A program made the translations under genes and the position numbers. A stretch of 64,000 bases of DNA from Lactiplantibacillus dongliensis (GTDB lineage: Bacteria; Bacillota; Bacilli; Lactobacillales; Lactobacillaceae): positions 1-64,000 of the forward strand of contig NZ_BJDK01000013.1 of NCBI RefSeq assembly GCF_005405105.1, in the 5' to 3' direction. Position 1 is the stretch's first letter, and every line of letters begins with the position of its first letter. Positions 28,340 through 38,828 of the stretch are shown piece after piece. The notes beneath the pieces are model-generated. The model was not told the DNA's origin, ran no database searches, and worked only from the letters and a program-made list of their open reading frames with translations.

Positions 28340-29302
28340 TTAGTTGAATGAAATTTCGTCATTCAACTTCGACAATGATAATTCAGCTTCATGCTTAGAA
28401 TCAAATAGATCCAACATGTTATGCGTCACCAATTCATTGTGTTGGATACCAACTGCTAAGCCACCCTTACCACTAAGTAAGAGTTCAATAGCATAGGCAC
28501 CCATCTTGCTAGCCATTACCCGGTCTTTGGCCGTTGGACGACCACCGCGTTGCATATGACCAATCGTGTTAGCCCGTGCATCAAAGTCACCGTATTCAGA
28601 CAACTTTTCAACAAATTCTTGGGCACTCATCACACCTTCAGCCAAAACAACAATGTTGCAACGATGACCGTTAGCACGATTGTGTTTGATCTTGTTGGCG
28701 ATGGTTTCCATGTCCCAATCAAGTTCAGGAATCACGATGGCGTCGGCACCAGCCGAAACGCCAGCCCACATGGCAACGTCTCCAGCGCCACGACCCATAA
28801 CTTCCACAACGAAAGTCCGGTCATGACTGCGAGCCGTATCATGAATCCGATCAAGTGCTTCCACGTCAGTGTTAACTGCCGTATCAAACCCGATCGTAAA
28901 ATCAGTAAATGGGATATCATTATCAATTGTTCCGGGAAGACCAATTGTGTTGTAGCCATGTTCAGTTAAACGTAAAGCCCCATGATAAGAGCCATCGCCA
29001 CCGATAACGACCAAAGCATCGATACCGAACTTCTTAAGTTGTTCGATACCCTTTAACTGACCTTCTTCATGTGCAAATTCTGGATAACGGGCTGAATACA
29101 GCAAAGTGCCGCCTTCATTAACCACGTCGTCTAAATCTGCAGCCACTAATTTATGAATGTCACCAGCAACCAATCCGGCAAAGCCGTAATTGATGCCGTA
29201 TGCTTCTAACCCTTCGGCCATTGCTTTACGAGCAACCGCACGAACGGCCGCATTCATACCAGGAGCGTCGCCGCCACTGGTTAAAATACCAATGCGTTTC
29301 AT
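28340..29302 (-). CDS. pfkA: 6-phosphofructokinase
   Basis: ATP-dependent phosphofructokinase, 320 residues as usual for the bacterial tetramer. It has the ATP site [18 protein letters not shown], the catalytic region [19 protein letters not shown], and the substrate site [13 protein letters not shown]. It is first in the pfkA-pyk operon; GAGGTG lies before the ATG. It controls the committed step of glycolysis when present; heterofermentative lactobacilli lack it, so its presence fits a homofermentative or facultatively heterofermentative host. Confidence 0.98.
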   Translation of the reverse strand: MKRIGILTSGGDAPGMNAAVRAVARKAMAEGLEAYGINYGFAGLVAGDIHKLVAADLDDVVNEGGTLLYSARYPEFAHEEGQLKGIEQLKKFGIDALVVIGGDGSYHGALRLTEHGYNTIGLPGTIDNDIPFTDFTIGFDTAVNTDVEALDRIHDTARSHDRTFVVEVMGRGAGDVAMWAGVSAGADAIVIPELDWDMETIANKIKHNRANGHRCNIVVLAEGVMSAQEFVEKLSEYGDFDARANTIGHMQRGGRPTAKDRVMASKMGAYAIELLLSGKGGLAVGIQHNELVTHNMLDLFDSKHEAELSLSKLNDEISFN

Positions 29303-29341
29303 TTTTTCACCTCAGGCAATAAATTGAGTTCGTAACTCCAT

Positions 29342-29372
29342 AAGTGATTTTAACACTTTTCATAAAACTTGT
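29342..29372 (-). promoter_or_regulatory. pfkA promoter with operator-like inverted repeat
   Basis: On the minus strand TGTTAAAAT is an extended -10, with a weak -35 (CAGACA) 17 bases upstream. The -10 is embedded in an inverted repeat AAGTG-ttaaaat-CACTT (29342-29358). The repeat does not match the cre consensus, so the binding factor, if any, is unknown. Confidence 0.4.
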
Positions 29373-29392
29373 CTGTTATTTTTTGAAATTAA

Positions 29393-29425
29393 ATCCCCGT
29401 GAAAACGCTGTTACATCAAGGGGTT
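29393..29425 (-). terminator. Possible terminator overlapping the dnaE stop
   Basis: On the minus strand AAACCCC and GGGGATTT can pair across a 20-base loop, ending in TTTAATTT. The long loop and interrupted T run make it weak. Confidence 0.35.
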
Positions 29426-32400
29426 TCGCTTTTCATGACGACGTTATCGCGACCTAACAAGGTTGTAAGCGCTCCAATCAAATCGTCATTATCTCGAACC
29501 CAATACTGTGAATTTAGTTCAACTGTCTTACGAGCCGTCACAGAATAGATTAAAACCGGATTAGGCCCCTTAAAGCGCCGCAAAATCGTTAAGATTTGCT
29601 TTTGGACCGCTGCCGTAGCTTGTTCCGGTTGTAAACGCAAAAATAAACGACCCGTGGGTGCCGGAAATTGATCCGCTAATTGCCACTGGTCAACGATCAC
29701 TTGCAATCCGCGCTGTTGTTCAACTTTACCACTAATTAAAACGATCGTTTCCGGCTTTAAAATTGCCTGCAAGCGCTCATACGTTTTCGGAAAAATCGTT
29801 AAATCGATTTCTCCGGACAGATCACTGCCAGTAGCAAAAGCCATCTGTTGACCACGTTTGGTTCGAATAACTCGAATCTTGGTAATATAGACCAATATCT
29901 TCGCCCGTTGCTCAACACTGAGCGCACTCACTAAGCTCGTCTGCTGTTGTTGCGCCAGCCACTTATAAGATTCCACCGGATGCCCAGAAACATACGCCCC
30001 TAGAACTGCCGCTTCCTTGGCTAACCGTTCGCCTAAAGGTAGCTCCGGCTGTTTCTTAATTTTAGGTGCCAGTGACGCAAAGAGGCTTAGACTATTGCCA
30101 GCTAATTCAGCACTTGACATCAGTTCCGGGACACCAGTCAACAGTTCCGCCCGATTTAATCCAAAGTGGTCTAAGGCCCCGGCATAGATCAACGCCGTCA
30201 TTAATTCTGGTTTTAACCATTTGGCATCCAACCGCTGCATCAACTGCTGTAAACTCTTAAACGGCCCATTCGCTGTCCGCTCAGCAATCACATCACTAAT
30301 AAAATCACGCCGCAGTCCTTTGATGGAACTCAAGCCAAAGGTAATCGCCTGACCATCCCAATCAAAGTACGCCCCACTACGATTAATATCCGGGGGCACA
30401 ATCTTAACTTGATGCTGCTTGGCTTCCGCAAGATACTGTTTGAGCTTGGTACCATTACCCAAAATCGAATTCATCAATGACGTGAAAAATGCCCCTGGAT
30501 AATGGACCTTCAAATAAGCCAATTCAAACGCCATTTTACTGTAAGCAACCGCATGTGAACGGTTAAACCCATAATTGGCAAATTGTTCAATATACTGGTA
30601 GACCTGCGTTGCCACTTCCGCTGAAAAATGCTGCTGTTCTGCCCCAACAATGAACTTTTGTCGCATCTCATCGATAACTTGTTTCTTCTTCTTACTCATC
30701 GCTCGCCGCAACAAGTCGGCTTCGCCTAAGCTAAAGCCCCCCATCACAGCCGCCACTTGCATGACTTGCTCTTGGTAGACCAAAATACCATACGTCGGGC
30801 CTAAAATTGGCTGTAATTCTGGGGCTGGATAGGTCACTGGTTCACGACCCTGCTTACGGGCGATAAAATGATCGATATTTTCCATCGGACCTGGCCGATA
30901 TAACGCATTGACGGCCGCGACTAGCTCAAAGTTATCCGGATGTAACTTGCGTAAAACATTACGAATCCCGGCTGATTCAAATTGAAAGACCCCGGTCGTA
31001 TCCCCCGCCTGAAACAGCTTTAGGGTGGACGGATCATTAAGATCAATCTTCGTAATCGCCACGGGCTGCCCGGTCTGTCGTTGAACATAGTGCAATGCAC
31101 TGGCCATTAATGACAAGTTACGCAAGCCCAAAAAGTCCATCTTTAACAACCCAACGGCTTCTACAGTATCTTTCGTGTATTGCGTCATCAGCATCGTTTC
31201 ACTGCCCGCTTGCAAGGGAACGATTTGAATCAACGGGACTTGACTTAAAACCACCCCAGCTGCATGTGTTGAATAGTGCCGTGGCAGGCCTTCAATGCGG
31301 CGGGCCGTCTCAAATAAGAGCCGATTCTTACTAGAGTCAGCCACTAAGTTTTGTAACGGTCGCGAAGCTTGGTAGGCCTGATCCAAAGTAATGTGTAACT
31401 GATTCGGAATAGCACCGCTCCAATCACTCATCTCAAAGGTCGATAACCCAAAGACGCGACCGACATCGCGTAACGCTTGCTTAGCCGCTAAAGTTCCAAA
31501 CGTAATAATTTGGGCCACACGGTCATGGCCATACTTATCGTGAACATACTGTAAGACTTGTTCTCGTCGATTATCCGGAATATCCAAATCAATATCTGGC
31601 ATATTCGCGCGCTTCGCATTTAAGAACCGTTCAAACAACAAATCGTACTTTAGCGGATCAACGTCCGTAATACGGAGCACATACGCCACTAACGATCCAG
31701 CAGCCGAACCCCGACCCGGCCCGGTCGTAATCTTCGCCTGGTGGGCATAGTTCATCACATCCCAAACAATTAGGAAGTAATCATCAAAGCCCATCTGATC
31801 AATAACTTGTAACTCACGATCCAGCCGATCATGATACGGCTGCGGATCAAGGTCGGCTGTCGCCGCAGTCAAGCGCTGATTTAGCCCTTGTTCACATAGC
31901 TGGCGTAAATACCGATTGGCCGGCTGATTAGCCGGTGTTGGAAATTGTGGTAACTGCGGCTTTTGAAAGACTAGCTCAACCTGACAGGCCGCCGCAATCT
32001 TCGCCGTCGCCGTGACTGCAACTGATAAATCCAACGCCACATATGCCGCTTCAAGCGTTGGTGGGTCACGTAAATAGTGCGCCCCAGCAACATCCTGCAA
32101 CTGCTCAGGCTGATCAATCTGTTGGCCCCCCGCGATGGCCCTTAAAACGGAAACTGAAAAGTAATCTGTCGCTTGGACATAATCGACCGGATCAAGCGCC
32201 ACAATCGGTACATTCTGTTGCGCGGCAAATGCCACTAACGTTGACCGCAATGCGGGTGATTGATCGAGTGACACCCCCAGGTAGAAGCTTTCAGGATCAC
32301 AGGCGGTTTGCACCTGTTGCACCCAAGTAGCCGCCACAGCTGGTTGGTCTTGCATTAGTAATGCCACGACTTCACTATCTTTAGCCGGTGTCATAACGAC

Positions 32401-32766
32401 CAAATGCGCCAAGTGTGGGGTCACTTGCGCTAACGTCAGGGGGGCATCACTAGTTGCCGTTTGCTTCAATGTCGATAATTGCATCAGATTTTGATAACCG
32501 GCCCAGTCTTTGGCCAAGACCACCAAACCAAACTCACGCTCAGCTAGCTGACTGCCACTGATTTTTAAATTAATCCCTAAAATCGGATTAAGGCCAGCCT
32601 GACGACACGCATTATAAAAATCAACACTGCCGTACATCACATTGATATCGGTCAACGCTAGGGCTGGATAACCTTGTTGCTGTGCCGTTTGGACCAGGGC
32701 CTTGATTGTGCTAGTACTTTGCAGCAAGCTGAAGGTACTCATCACTTGCAACGGAATATAGGACAT
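29416..32766 (-). CDS. dnaE: DNA polymerase III alpha subunit (DnaE type)
   Basis: A replicative C-family polymerase of 1116 residues, the DnaE of Firmicutes that extends primers together with PolC. It has an N-terminal PHP domain, the palm with PDIDLDIPDNRRE and the GPGRGSAAGSLVAY nucleotide-binding loop, helix-hairpin-helix regions, and a C-terminal OB fold (ILVYITKIRVIRTKRGQQMAF). The PHP N-terminus reads LQVMSTFSLLQ where metal-binding relatives have HxH, so its metal site looks degenerate. It precedes pfkA as in other lactobacilli. Confidence 0.97.
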   Translation of the reverse strand: MSYIPLQVMSTFSLLQSTSTIKALVQTAQQQGYPALALTDINVMYGSVDFYNACRQAGLNPILGINLKISGSQLAEREFGLVVLAKDWAGYQNLMQLSTLKQTATSDAPLTLAQVTPHLAHLVVMTPAKDSEVVALLMQDQPAVAATWVQQVQTACDPESFYLGVSLDQSPALRSTLVAFAAQQNVPIVALDPVDYVQATDYFSVSVLRAIAGGQQIDQPEQLQDVAGAHYLRDPPTLEAAYVALDLSVAVTATAKIAAACQVELVFQKPQLPQFPTPANQPANRYLRQLCEQGLNQRLTAATADLDPQPYHDRLDRELQVIDQMGFDDYFLIVWDVMNYAHQAKITTGPGRGSAAGSLVAYVLRITDVDPLKYDLLFERFLNAKRANMPDIDLDIPDNRREQVLQYVHDKYGHDRVAQIITFGTLAAKQALRDVGRVFGLSTFEMSDWSGAIPNQLHITLDQAYQASRPLQNLVADSSKNRLLFETARRIEGLPRHYSTHAAGVVLSQVPLIQIVPLQAGSETMLMTQYTKDTVEAVGLLKMDFLGLRNLSLMASALHYVQRQTGQPVAITKIDLNDPSTLKLFQAGDTTGVFQFESAGIRNVLRKLHPDNFELVAAVNALYRPGPMENIDHFIARKQGREPVTYPAPELQPILGPTYGILVYQEQVMQVAAVMGGFSLGEADLLRRAMSKKKKQVIDEMRQKFIVGAEQQHFSAEVATQVYQYIEQFANYGFNRSHAVAYSKMAFELAYLKVHYPGAFFTSLMNSILGNGTKLKQYLAEAKQHQVKIVPPDINRSGAYFDWDGQAITFGLSSIKGLRRDFISDVIAERTANGPFKSLQQLMQRLDAKWLKPELMTALIYAGALDHFGLNRAELLTGVPELMSSAELAGNSLSLFASLAPKIKKQPELPLGERLAKEAAVLGAYVSGHPVESYKWLAQQQQTSLVSALSVEQRAKILVYITKIRVIRTKRGQQMAFATGSDLSGEIDLTIFPKTYERLQAILKPETIVLISGKVEQQRGLQVIVDQWQLADQFPAPTGRLFLRLQPEQATAAVQKQILTILRRFKGPNPVLIYSVTARKTVELNSQYWVRDNDDLIGALTTLLGRDNVVMKSETP

Positions 32767-32798
32767 CCTACCGCTCCTTTCACTTTATTATTAATTCT

Positions 32799-32807
32799 AT
32801 TATAGCA
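32799..32807 (-). promoter_or_regulatory. Extended -10 promoter for dnaE
   Basis: On the minus strand TGCTATAAT forms a consensus extended -10 about 35 bases before the start codon. The -35 region is poor. Confidence 0.55.
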
Positions 32808-32850
32808 AACGCCGGTTCGATTCGGCATTAAATGACATTGTCCGCATCGA

Positions 32851-32893
32851 AAAAGGCCCCTAACTAACGGTCATCATCGTTAGTTAGGGGCCT
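32851..32893 (-). terminator. Strong intrinsic terminator after clpB
   Basis: On the minus strand AGGCCCCTAACTAACG pairs perfectly with CGTTAGTTAGGGGCCT around an eight-base loop, followed by TTTT. Confidence 0.95.
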
Positions 32894-32929
32894 AATCAGT
32901 ATCATCAATTTAAAACGACTTCATTTAAA

Positions 32930-35539
32930 CTAAGCCTGCTCCGCATCGGCCGGTTGATTTTCAAAAACTAAATGATCATCTAATAAGTTGATTTCAACCG
33001 TCGATTGTGGTGTCACCCGACCGGCGATAATTTCTTTCGCCAAAGGTGTTTCCACATAATTGGTAATGTAACGCCGTAATGGCCGCGCCCCATAGGCCGG
33101 TTCGTAGCCTTGCTTAGCAATCCACTGCTTAGCTGAATCTGAAATTTTTAGCGTAATTTCACGATCTTGTAACCGGTTAGACAGTCGGGCAATTAGTTTC
33201 ACCACGATTTGTTCAATCGCATCCAATTGTAACGGTGTAAACATGATAATATCATCGATCCGGTTCAAGAACTCTGGCTTAAACCGACTTTGGACCAACT
33301 GCATCACCTGATCATGGGCTTCAGCGGACAACTGACCTTGGTCGTCGACACCAGCCAACAATTGTTGTGACCCTAAGTTAGATGTCATAATCAGAATCGT
33401 ATTCTTAAAGTCGACCGTCCGACCTTGGCCATCCGTTAAGCGCCCGTCATCTAACACTTGTAACAAGATGTTAAACACATCTGGATGCGCTTTTTCGATT
33501 TCATCGAATAAGACGATTGAATACGGGTTACGCCGAACTGCTTCGGTTAACTGGCCACCTTCTTCATAACCGATATAACCGGGAGCAGCCCCCACTAACC
33601 GCGAAACTGAGGCTTTTTCCATGTATTCACTCATGTCGATCCGGACCATATGATCATCCGCATCAAACAAGTTCTCAGCTAACGCCTTGGCTAGTTCCGT
33701 CTTCCCGACCCCGGTTGGGCCTAGGAACATAAAGGAACCTAGCGGCCGATTGGGATCTTGTAATCCCGCCCGTGACCGTAAAACCGCATCGGCCACGGCA
33801 TTAACGGCGGTATCTTGACCAACCACCCGTTGATGCAAGTTATCAGCTAGATGTAAAAGCTTTTCACGTTCACCAGCAACCAGCTTGTTGACCGGAATCC
33901 CAGTCATCCGCGATACCACGTTAGCCACTTGATCGGCCGTCACCGACTCTTCCACTAACCAATCAGCATGGTGGTCATTGGCTTCCATCTGTTTGAGTTC
34001 ATCAGCTAGTTTGGGAATCGTGCCATGTTGCAGCTTGGCAGCCGTTTCCAAATCATACTTGCTTTCTGCGGTTTCCAAATCATGCTTAGCCTGATCTAAA
34101 GCCGCCTTCTTATCACTTAACGCTTGCAGACTCTTCTTCTCACTATCCCAGCGTTCGGCAAGCGTCCGTTGCTTTTCTTTCGCACTGGCCAATTCCTGTT
34201 GAAGGTCACCGAGCCGTTTGACAGAGGCTTCATCGGTTTCTTTCTTCAAGGCCGCGGCTTCAACTTCTAACCGCATTAATTGACGGTTGACCTGATCCAG
34301 TTCCGTGGGATTTGAGTTCATTTCTACCCGAATCTCCGCCGACGCTTCATCGATCAGATCCAAGGCTTTGTCAGGTAAAAAGTGATCCGTAATGTATCGA
34401 TCCGACAACTTAGCCGCAGCAACTAACGCATTGTCGTGAATCCGGACGCCATGGTGGATTTCAAACCGTTCTTTTAAGCCCCGTAAGATACTGATCGTAT
34501 CGTCGACGGATGGTTCGGCCACGAGTACCCGTTGGAAACGACGTTCAAGCGCTTTGTCTTTTTCCAGATATTGCCGATATTCATCCAGTGTGGTGGCCCC
34601 AATCAAATGGAGTTCGCCCCGTGCCAACATTGGCTTGAGCAAATTACCGGCATCCATACTGCCTTCAGTCTTACCCGCACCGACAATGTTATGGATTTCA
34701 TCGATGAACATGATAATTTGCCCATCGCTCTTCTTAATCTCTTTTAAAACAGCTTTTAATCGTTCTTCAAATTCACCACGATACTTGGCACCGGCAATCA
34801 AAGCCCCCATATCAAGCGAAAATAACGTTTTATCTTTCAAGTTAGATGGGACGTCCCCACGTACAATTCGTTGGGCTAGGCCTTCGACAATCGCAGTTTT
34901 CCCGACCCCTGGTTCACCGATTAAAACCGGATTATTCTTCGTCTTACGTGATAAGATGCGAATCACATCTAAAATTTCTTCATCACGGCCGATAACGGGA
35001 TCTTGGTTTCCTTGACGAGCGGCTTTGACCAAGTCGACACCGTACTTTTCCAAAGATTGATATTGATCTTCTTGATTCCGTGACGTCACACGTTGGCCAC
35101 CCCGAATCCGATCAACCGCATTTTTAACCTGGCCTGCGGTAAGCCCTTGCTGGGTCAAATAACGAGTTAATTGATCGCCCGTTTGATCCATCAAGGCTAA
35201 CACAACCGTATCGGTGGCTAAGAAATCATCACCAAGTGACTTGCGTTTAGCTTCCGCGGTCTGCATTAACGTGGCTAAGCTACTACTAAAGCTTTGACCA
35301 TATTGAACGTTACCGCCGCTGACTGTACTGATTTCGTCTAATTCGCGATCAAGTTCGCTTTGCAACTGATCTAAGTCAGCTCCCGCTTCACTAAAAATCT
35401 GCCGGGCCGGCTCCCCAGGTTGCGTCATAAACTTAAATAGATGCGGCACCCCGATCTCTTGATGATGCCGTGTTTGGGCAATTTGTTGGGCCTCAGTTAA
35501 GGCTTGTTGTAAACTTTCAGTTAATTGTTCTGGATTCAT
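32930..35539 (-). CDS. clpB: ATP-dependent chaperone ClpB
   Basis: An 869-residue Hsp100 disaggregase that works with DnaK to rescue aggregated proteins. It has an N-terminal Clp-N domain, AAA1 with Walker [17 protein letters not shown] and Walker [11 protein letters not shown], and a middle coiled-coil (about 405-520, Glu/Lys/Ala rich) that distinguishes ClpB from ClpC. AAA2 has [18 protein letters not shown] and [15 protein letters not shown] CtsR operator and consensus promoter lie upstream; a strong terminator follows. Confidence 0.98.
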   Translation of the reverse strand: MNPEQLTESLQQALTEAQQIAQTRHHQEIGVPHLFKFMTQPGEPARQIFSEAGADLDQLQSELDRELDEISTVSGGNVQYGQSFSSSLATLMQTAEAKRKSLGDDFLATDTVVLALMDQTGDQLTRYLTQQGLTAGQVKNAVDRIRGGQRVTSRNQEDQYQSLEKYGVDLVKAARQGNQDPVIGRDEEILDVIRILSRKTKNNPVLIGEPGVGKTAIVEGLAQRIVRGDVPSNLKDKTLFSLDMGALIAGAKYRGEFEERLKAVLKEIKKSDGQIIMFIDEIHNIVGAGKTEGSMDAGNLLKPMLARGELHLIGATTLDEYRQYLEKDKALERRFQRVLVAEPSVDDTISILRGLKERFEIHHGVRIHDNALVAAAKLSDRYITDHFLPDKALDLIDEASAEIRVEMNSNPTELDQVNRQLMRLEVEAAALKKETDEASVKRLGDLQQELASAKEKQRTLAERWDSEKKSLQALSDKKAALDQAKHDLETAESKYDLETAAKLQHGTIPKLADELKQMEANDHHADWLVEESVTADQVANVVSRMTGIPVNKLVAGEREKLLHLADNLHQRVVGQDTAVNAVADAVLRSRAGLQDPNRPLGSFMFLGPTGVGKTELAKALAENLFDADDHMVRIDMSEYMEKASVSRLVGAAPGYIGYEEGGQLTEAVRRNPYSIVLFDEIEKAHPDVFNILLQVLDDGRLTDGQGRTVDFKNTILIMTSNLGSQQLLAGVDDQGQLSAEAHDQVMQLVQSRFKPEFLNRIDDIIMFTPLQLDAIEQIVVKLIARLSNRLQDREITLKISDSAKQWIAKQGYEPAYGARPLRRYITNYVETPLAKEIIAGRVTPQSTVEINLLDDHLVFENQPADAEQA

Positions 35540-35570
35540 AATTTCATAACCCCCTCTAAATTAGGTTAGC

Positions 35571-35594
35571 AAAAAGGCAGCTATTTCAGCTGCC
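35571..35594 (-). terminator. Terminator-like hairpin in the clpB leader / after pepT
   Basis: On the minus strand GGCAGCT pairs perfectly with AGCTGCC around a GAAAT loop and is followed by TTTTTGC. It lies downstream of both pepT and the clpB promoter, so it could end pepT transcripts and also attenuate clpB. Confidence 0.6.
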
Positions 35595-35602
35595 AATTAA
35601 GG

Positions 35603-35619
35603 TTTGACCTTTATTGACC
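35603..35619 (-). promoter_or_regulatory. CtsR operator upstream of clpB
   Basis: On the minus strand GGTCAATAAAGGTCAAA matches the CtsR heptanucleotide direct repeat (RGTCAAA-NAN-RGTCAAA) with one deviation. It lies just downstream of the -10, over the expected start of transcription, a classical repression position for class III heat shock genes. Confidence 0.88.
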
Positions 35620-35624
35620 ATTGC

Positions 35625-35653
35625 ATTATATAACGAATGGCCAGCTTTGCCAA
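35625..35653 (-). promoter_or_regulatory. clpB promoter
   Basis: On the minus strand -35 TTGGCA, a 17-bp spacer and consensus -10 TATAAT. The -35 abuts the pepT stop codon. Confidence 0.85.
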
Positions 35654-36895
35654 CTATTTAGTTTGTTGGGCATTATCAGTAATAATTTGGAGCACGACAT
35701 CGACCGCTTTAGCCATCACTTGTTCGGAAACATATTCAAAGCGACCATGCATATTCTCGCCACCCGCGAATAAATTAGGGGTTGGTAAGCCCATGAATGA
35801 AATCTTCGAGCCATCAGTCCCACCACGAACTGGATAGATGACTGGTTTAATGCCTAATTTTTCCATCGATTGCTTAGCCAATTCAACCACAGTCATGTCT
35901 TTTTCGATAATTTCGCGCATGTTATAGTACTGATCCTTCATATTAACGTGCACGCGTTCGACATCGAATTGGGCGTTTAAGTGATCTGCAACAGCTTGGA
36001 AAGTCTTTTTACGGTCTTCGAATTTAGCCCGATCATGATCCCGAATAATGTAAGTCATCTTCGCATTATCAACCGTGCCATCTAGGGCTAACAAATGATA
36101 GAAGCCTTCCCGACCACTAGTATGTTCCGGTACTTCTTGCGCAGGTAAGCCATTTTGGAAATCAACCGCTAACTGCAAGGCATTAATCATAATATCCTTA
36201 GCTTCGGCGGGATGCACATTGACCCCGGTAAAGCTAACTTCTGCTTGAGCCGCATTAAACGTCTCATATTCAAGCTCACCTAATGGTCCACCGTCGACCG
36301 TATACGCATAATCCGCACCAAACGCTGGCACGTTAAAGTGGTCAGCCCCAGTTCCAATCTCTTCATCAGGACCAAAGCCTAACCGAATCTTCCCGTGTTT
36401 AACTTCCGGATGCGCCAATAAATATTCTGCAACACTGATAATTTCAGCGACGCCGGCCTTATCATCCGCGCCAAGTAACGTATTCCCATCGGTTGTAATC
36501 AACGTGTGTCCGGTATAATTCTTTAAGTTAGCAAAGACCTTAGGATCCAAGTCATAACCACTCGTCCCTAATTTGATTACCGAATTACCATCATAGTTTT
36601 CAACGATTTGTGGCTGAATATTTTCAGCATTAAAGTCAGCAGTATCGATATGTGAGATAAAGCCTAATGTTTTAACTGGTCGATCCGTGTTAGCGGGGAC
36701 CGTTGCAAAGACATACGCACTTTGCGCATCCTGTTCAACATCACTCAAGCCTAAATCAGTTAATTTGGTCATTAACTGCTGCAAAAAGGCCGTCTCCCGC
36801 GGTGATGACGGAATCGTGGTCGACGTTTCGTCAGACCGACTGTTAATCTTCACAAAACTCAAAAAGTCAGAAATTAAATGTGGATAAGTTGCCAT
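35654..36895 (-). CDS. pepT: Peptidase T (tripeptide aminopeptidase)
   Basis: A 413-residue M20 zinc metallopeptidase releasing the N-terminal residue of tripeptides. Metal ligands lie in LGFISHIDTADF, LITTDGNTLLGADDKAG and FGPDEEIGTGADHF; VRGGTDGSKISFMGLPTPNLFAGG is the C-terminal signature. AAGGAGG precedes the ATG. It is the last gene of trmK-nif3-pepT. It serves peptide nutrition, important for an auxotrophic lactic acid bacterium. Confidence 0.97.
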   Translation of the reverse strand: MATYPHLISDFLSFVKINSRSDETSTTIPSSPRETAFLQQLMTKLTDLGLSDVEQDAQSAYVFATVPANTDRPVKTLGFISHIDTADFNAENIQPQIVENYDGNSVIKLGTSGYDLDPKVFANLKNYTGHTLITTDGNTLLGADDKAGVAEIISVAEYLLAHPEVKHGKIRLGFGPDEEIGTGADHFNVPAFGADYAYTVDGGPLGELEYETFNAAQAEVSFTGVNVHPAEAKDIMINALQLAVDFQNGLPAQEVPEHTSGREGFYHLLALDGTVDNAKMTYIIRDHDRAKFEDRKKTFQAVADHLNAQFDVERVHVNMKDQYYNMREIIEKDMTVVELAKQSMEKLGIKPVIYPVRGGTDGSKISFMGLPTPNLFAGGENMHGRFEYVSEQVMAKAVDVVLQIITDNAQQTK

Positions 36896-36914
36896 TGGTA
36901 GTTCCTCCTTAAAG

Positions 36915-37940
36915 TTAAATAAATGTAAACGGATCAGTATTTAATTGCGAGGCCACAATCTCCAGCGGCCAATCATGGTCACTAGCCCATTGGGTAAATA
37001 ACGTCGTCAATTGTGCCTTACAGATACTTTCAACATGATGACCCGGATCAACGATCGACAAGCCCGCCGCCAACATATCGTGGGCCGTATGATAATACAC
37101 ATCGCCAGTCACATAGACTTGTGCGCCTTGTTGCAACGCTTGATGATAAAACTTACCGCCATCGCCACCTAGCACGGCCACCCGCTGAATCAGTTGTTGC
37201 GGAGTGGCACTGACTAGCCGCAACCCACCGACACCAAAGACTTGCTTGCATTGTTCCGCAAACGCTTGGACGGTCATTGGTTGGGCTAAATTCCCGATGC
37301 GACCCATACTGTATTGATGACCGCCAGTTAATAACGGTTCGGCTTGATAGTCCCAGTCAGTAGTTGGTAGTAAGGCTTGAATGCCTTGAATGGCAGCTGA
37401 CAAGTTGTCCTGCAATAAATCAACACTAAATTGTTCGCCGGAATTCAAGGCATAGCGATCGACTTTGGCTTGCCAAGTCTTAATGAGATATTCTTGCACT
37501 GCTTCAGCTTGAGCTGCTGGAACGGTCACCGTTAACTTTACAGCGGCAGCGTGATAGCCAGGCACTAGGCCACTTACTTGTTGTAGGCCTAACGCTTGTG
37601 CCAGCCAATCGTTCATCCCACCTTCAGCACAGTCCAAGTTGGTATGCGCCGCATAGACTAACAGATGATGAGCGGCGATTTTAGCATACATCGCTTTTTG
37701 CGGATCTTGATAATCTAAATTAGCGGCGGGACGAAACATTACCGGATGGTGGGCAAAGATCATGTCAGCCCCGACTTTGATTGCTTCATCGACTACTTCT
37801 GGCCGGACATCTAATGTCACCAGTACTTTATGAATCGGCTGATTAGGGTCACCAATTTGTAACCCCGTTGGATCATCGTGCCACTTCAACTTCAATGGTG
37901 CAAAACTCTCAAACCGTGTGATTAACTCACTTGCCAACAT
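36915..37940 (-). CDS. Nif3-like dinuclear metal centre protein
   Basis: A 341-residue NIF3/YqfO family protein. Metal-binding segments are visible as IFAHHPVMFRP, VYAAHTNLDCAEGGMNDWLA and the C-terminal VDPGHHVES. A central insertion of about 110 residues (PII-like in the YqfO group) separates the halves. The function is not firmly known, though it is called a GTP cyclohydrolase I type 2 homologue in some databases. The ATG overlaps the trmK end by 14 bases with GAAGGAG upstream. The trmK-nif3 pair downstream of rpoD is conserved in Firmicutes. Confidence 0.92.
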   Translation of the reverse strand: MLASELITRFESFAPLKLKWHDDPTGLQIGDPNQPIHKVLVTLDVRPEVVDEAIKVGADMIFAHHPVMFRPAANLDYQDPQKAMYAKIAAHHLLVYAAHTNLDCAEGGMNDWLAQALGLQQVSGLVPGYHAAAVKLTVTVPAAQAEAVQEYLIKTWQAKVDRYALNSGEQFSVDLLQDNLSAAIQGIQALLPTTDWDYQAEPLLTGGHQYSMGRIGNLAQPMTVQAFAEQCKQVFGVGGLRLVSATPQQLIQRVAVLGGDGGKFYHQALQQGAQVYVTGDVYYHTAHDMLAAGLSIVDPGHHVESICKAQLTTLFTQWASDHDWPLEIVASQLNTDPFTFI

Positions 37941-38640
37941 CCGCTAAGACTCCTTCAATTATATTTATTTTAGTTTGAACCGCTGCTAAATGTTCAGCCG
38001 GCACGACTTTGGCTTGCTGCATTTGGCTAACCGCCATTTGTGCGCGCTGTCGTTCATGTTGCCACTTCTCCCGAAATACCGGCGACTTTTCTGCTAGTAA
38101 GAACGGGCCAAATAGCGTTTCGGTTGCCGTATAACTAACCGGTTCAGCCACGTGATCAGCAACCAGAATTTCATACGTATGACCATCCTCCGCCAAGATA
38201 CGTTCGGCAACTAACTTGAATTGGTGGGCTGCTAACCAGTCACGTACGGTCGCTTCACCAACGTTTGGTTGCAAAACTAACCGTTTTACACCGGCTAATT
38301 GGGCCGACCCTTGTTCTAAAATGTGCCGAATCAACGGGCCACCCATACCGGCAATCGTAATGGTATCAATTCGATCAGCGGGTTGAATGGCCGCCAATCC
38401 ATCAGCTAAACGTGCCTGGACGAGGGCGGTTAAAGCCAACTTTTGAATCTCATGCTGTGCATTTTCGAACGGGCCCTTAACGACTTCGCCAGCGACCGCA
38501 TAACTAATCCGCTGATTTAACGCCAAGTTAGCTGGCAAGTACGCATGATCTGACCCAATATCGGCAACGCGGGCTCCTTGTGGCACGAACTGCCCGACCG
38601 TTGCTAATCGTTGTGATAATTGTTTGGCATCCACCGACAT
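37927..38640 (-). CDS. trmK: tRNA (adenine22-N1)-methyltransferase
   Basis: A 237-residue SAM-dependent enzyme methylating A22 of tRNA. The SAM site VADIGSDHAYLPANL and the motif TITIAGMGGPLIRHIL are typical of TrmK (YqfN). AAAGGGG lies just before the ATG. In Bacillus trmK follows sigA; here a plus-strand insertion (38829-40495) separates rpoD from trmK. Confidence 0.95.
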   Translation of the reverse strand: MSVDAKQLSQRLATVGQFVPQGARVADIGSDHAYLPANLALNQRISYAVAGEVVKGPFENAQHEIQKLALTALVQARLADGLAAIQPADRIDTITIAGMGGPLIRHILEQGSAQLAGVKRLVLQPNVGEATVRDWLAAHQFKLVAERILAEDGHTYEILVADHVAEPVSYTATETLFGPFLLAEKSPVFREKWQHERQRAQMAVSQMQQAKVVPAEHLAAVQTKINIIEGVLADVGK

Positions 38641-38828
38641 AACCCCTTTTTATTTATGGTCCCAATTTGATTTTAAATTGAACTTAACTTTGGCTAATTT
38701 CAATCATTTTAACTGCTTTCATTTTAACATGCTTAGAAAGCGATTAACGCTAGTAAACGACTTATTTTTTATTTTTCGCTGACTAATGACGTTGTTTGCG
38801 TAGCTGTTGCGGTAAAGGAGGCACTTCC

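Noticed and set aside
34554-35015. 153-codon plus-strand open frame inside clpB
   Set aside because: Antisense shadow of a highly conserved AAA domain. No start signals or homology pattern.
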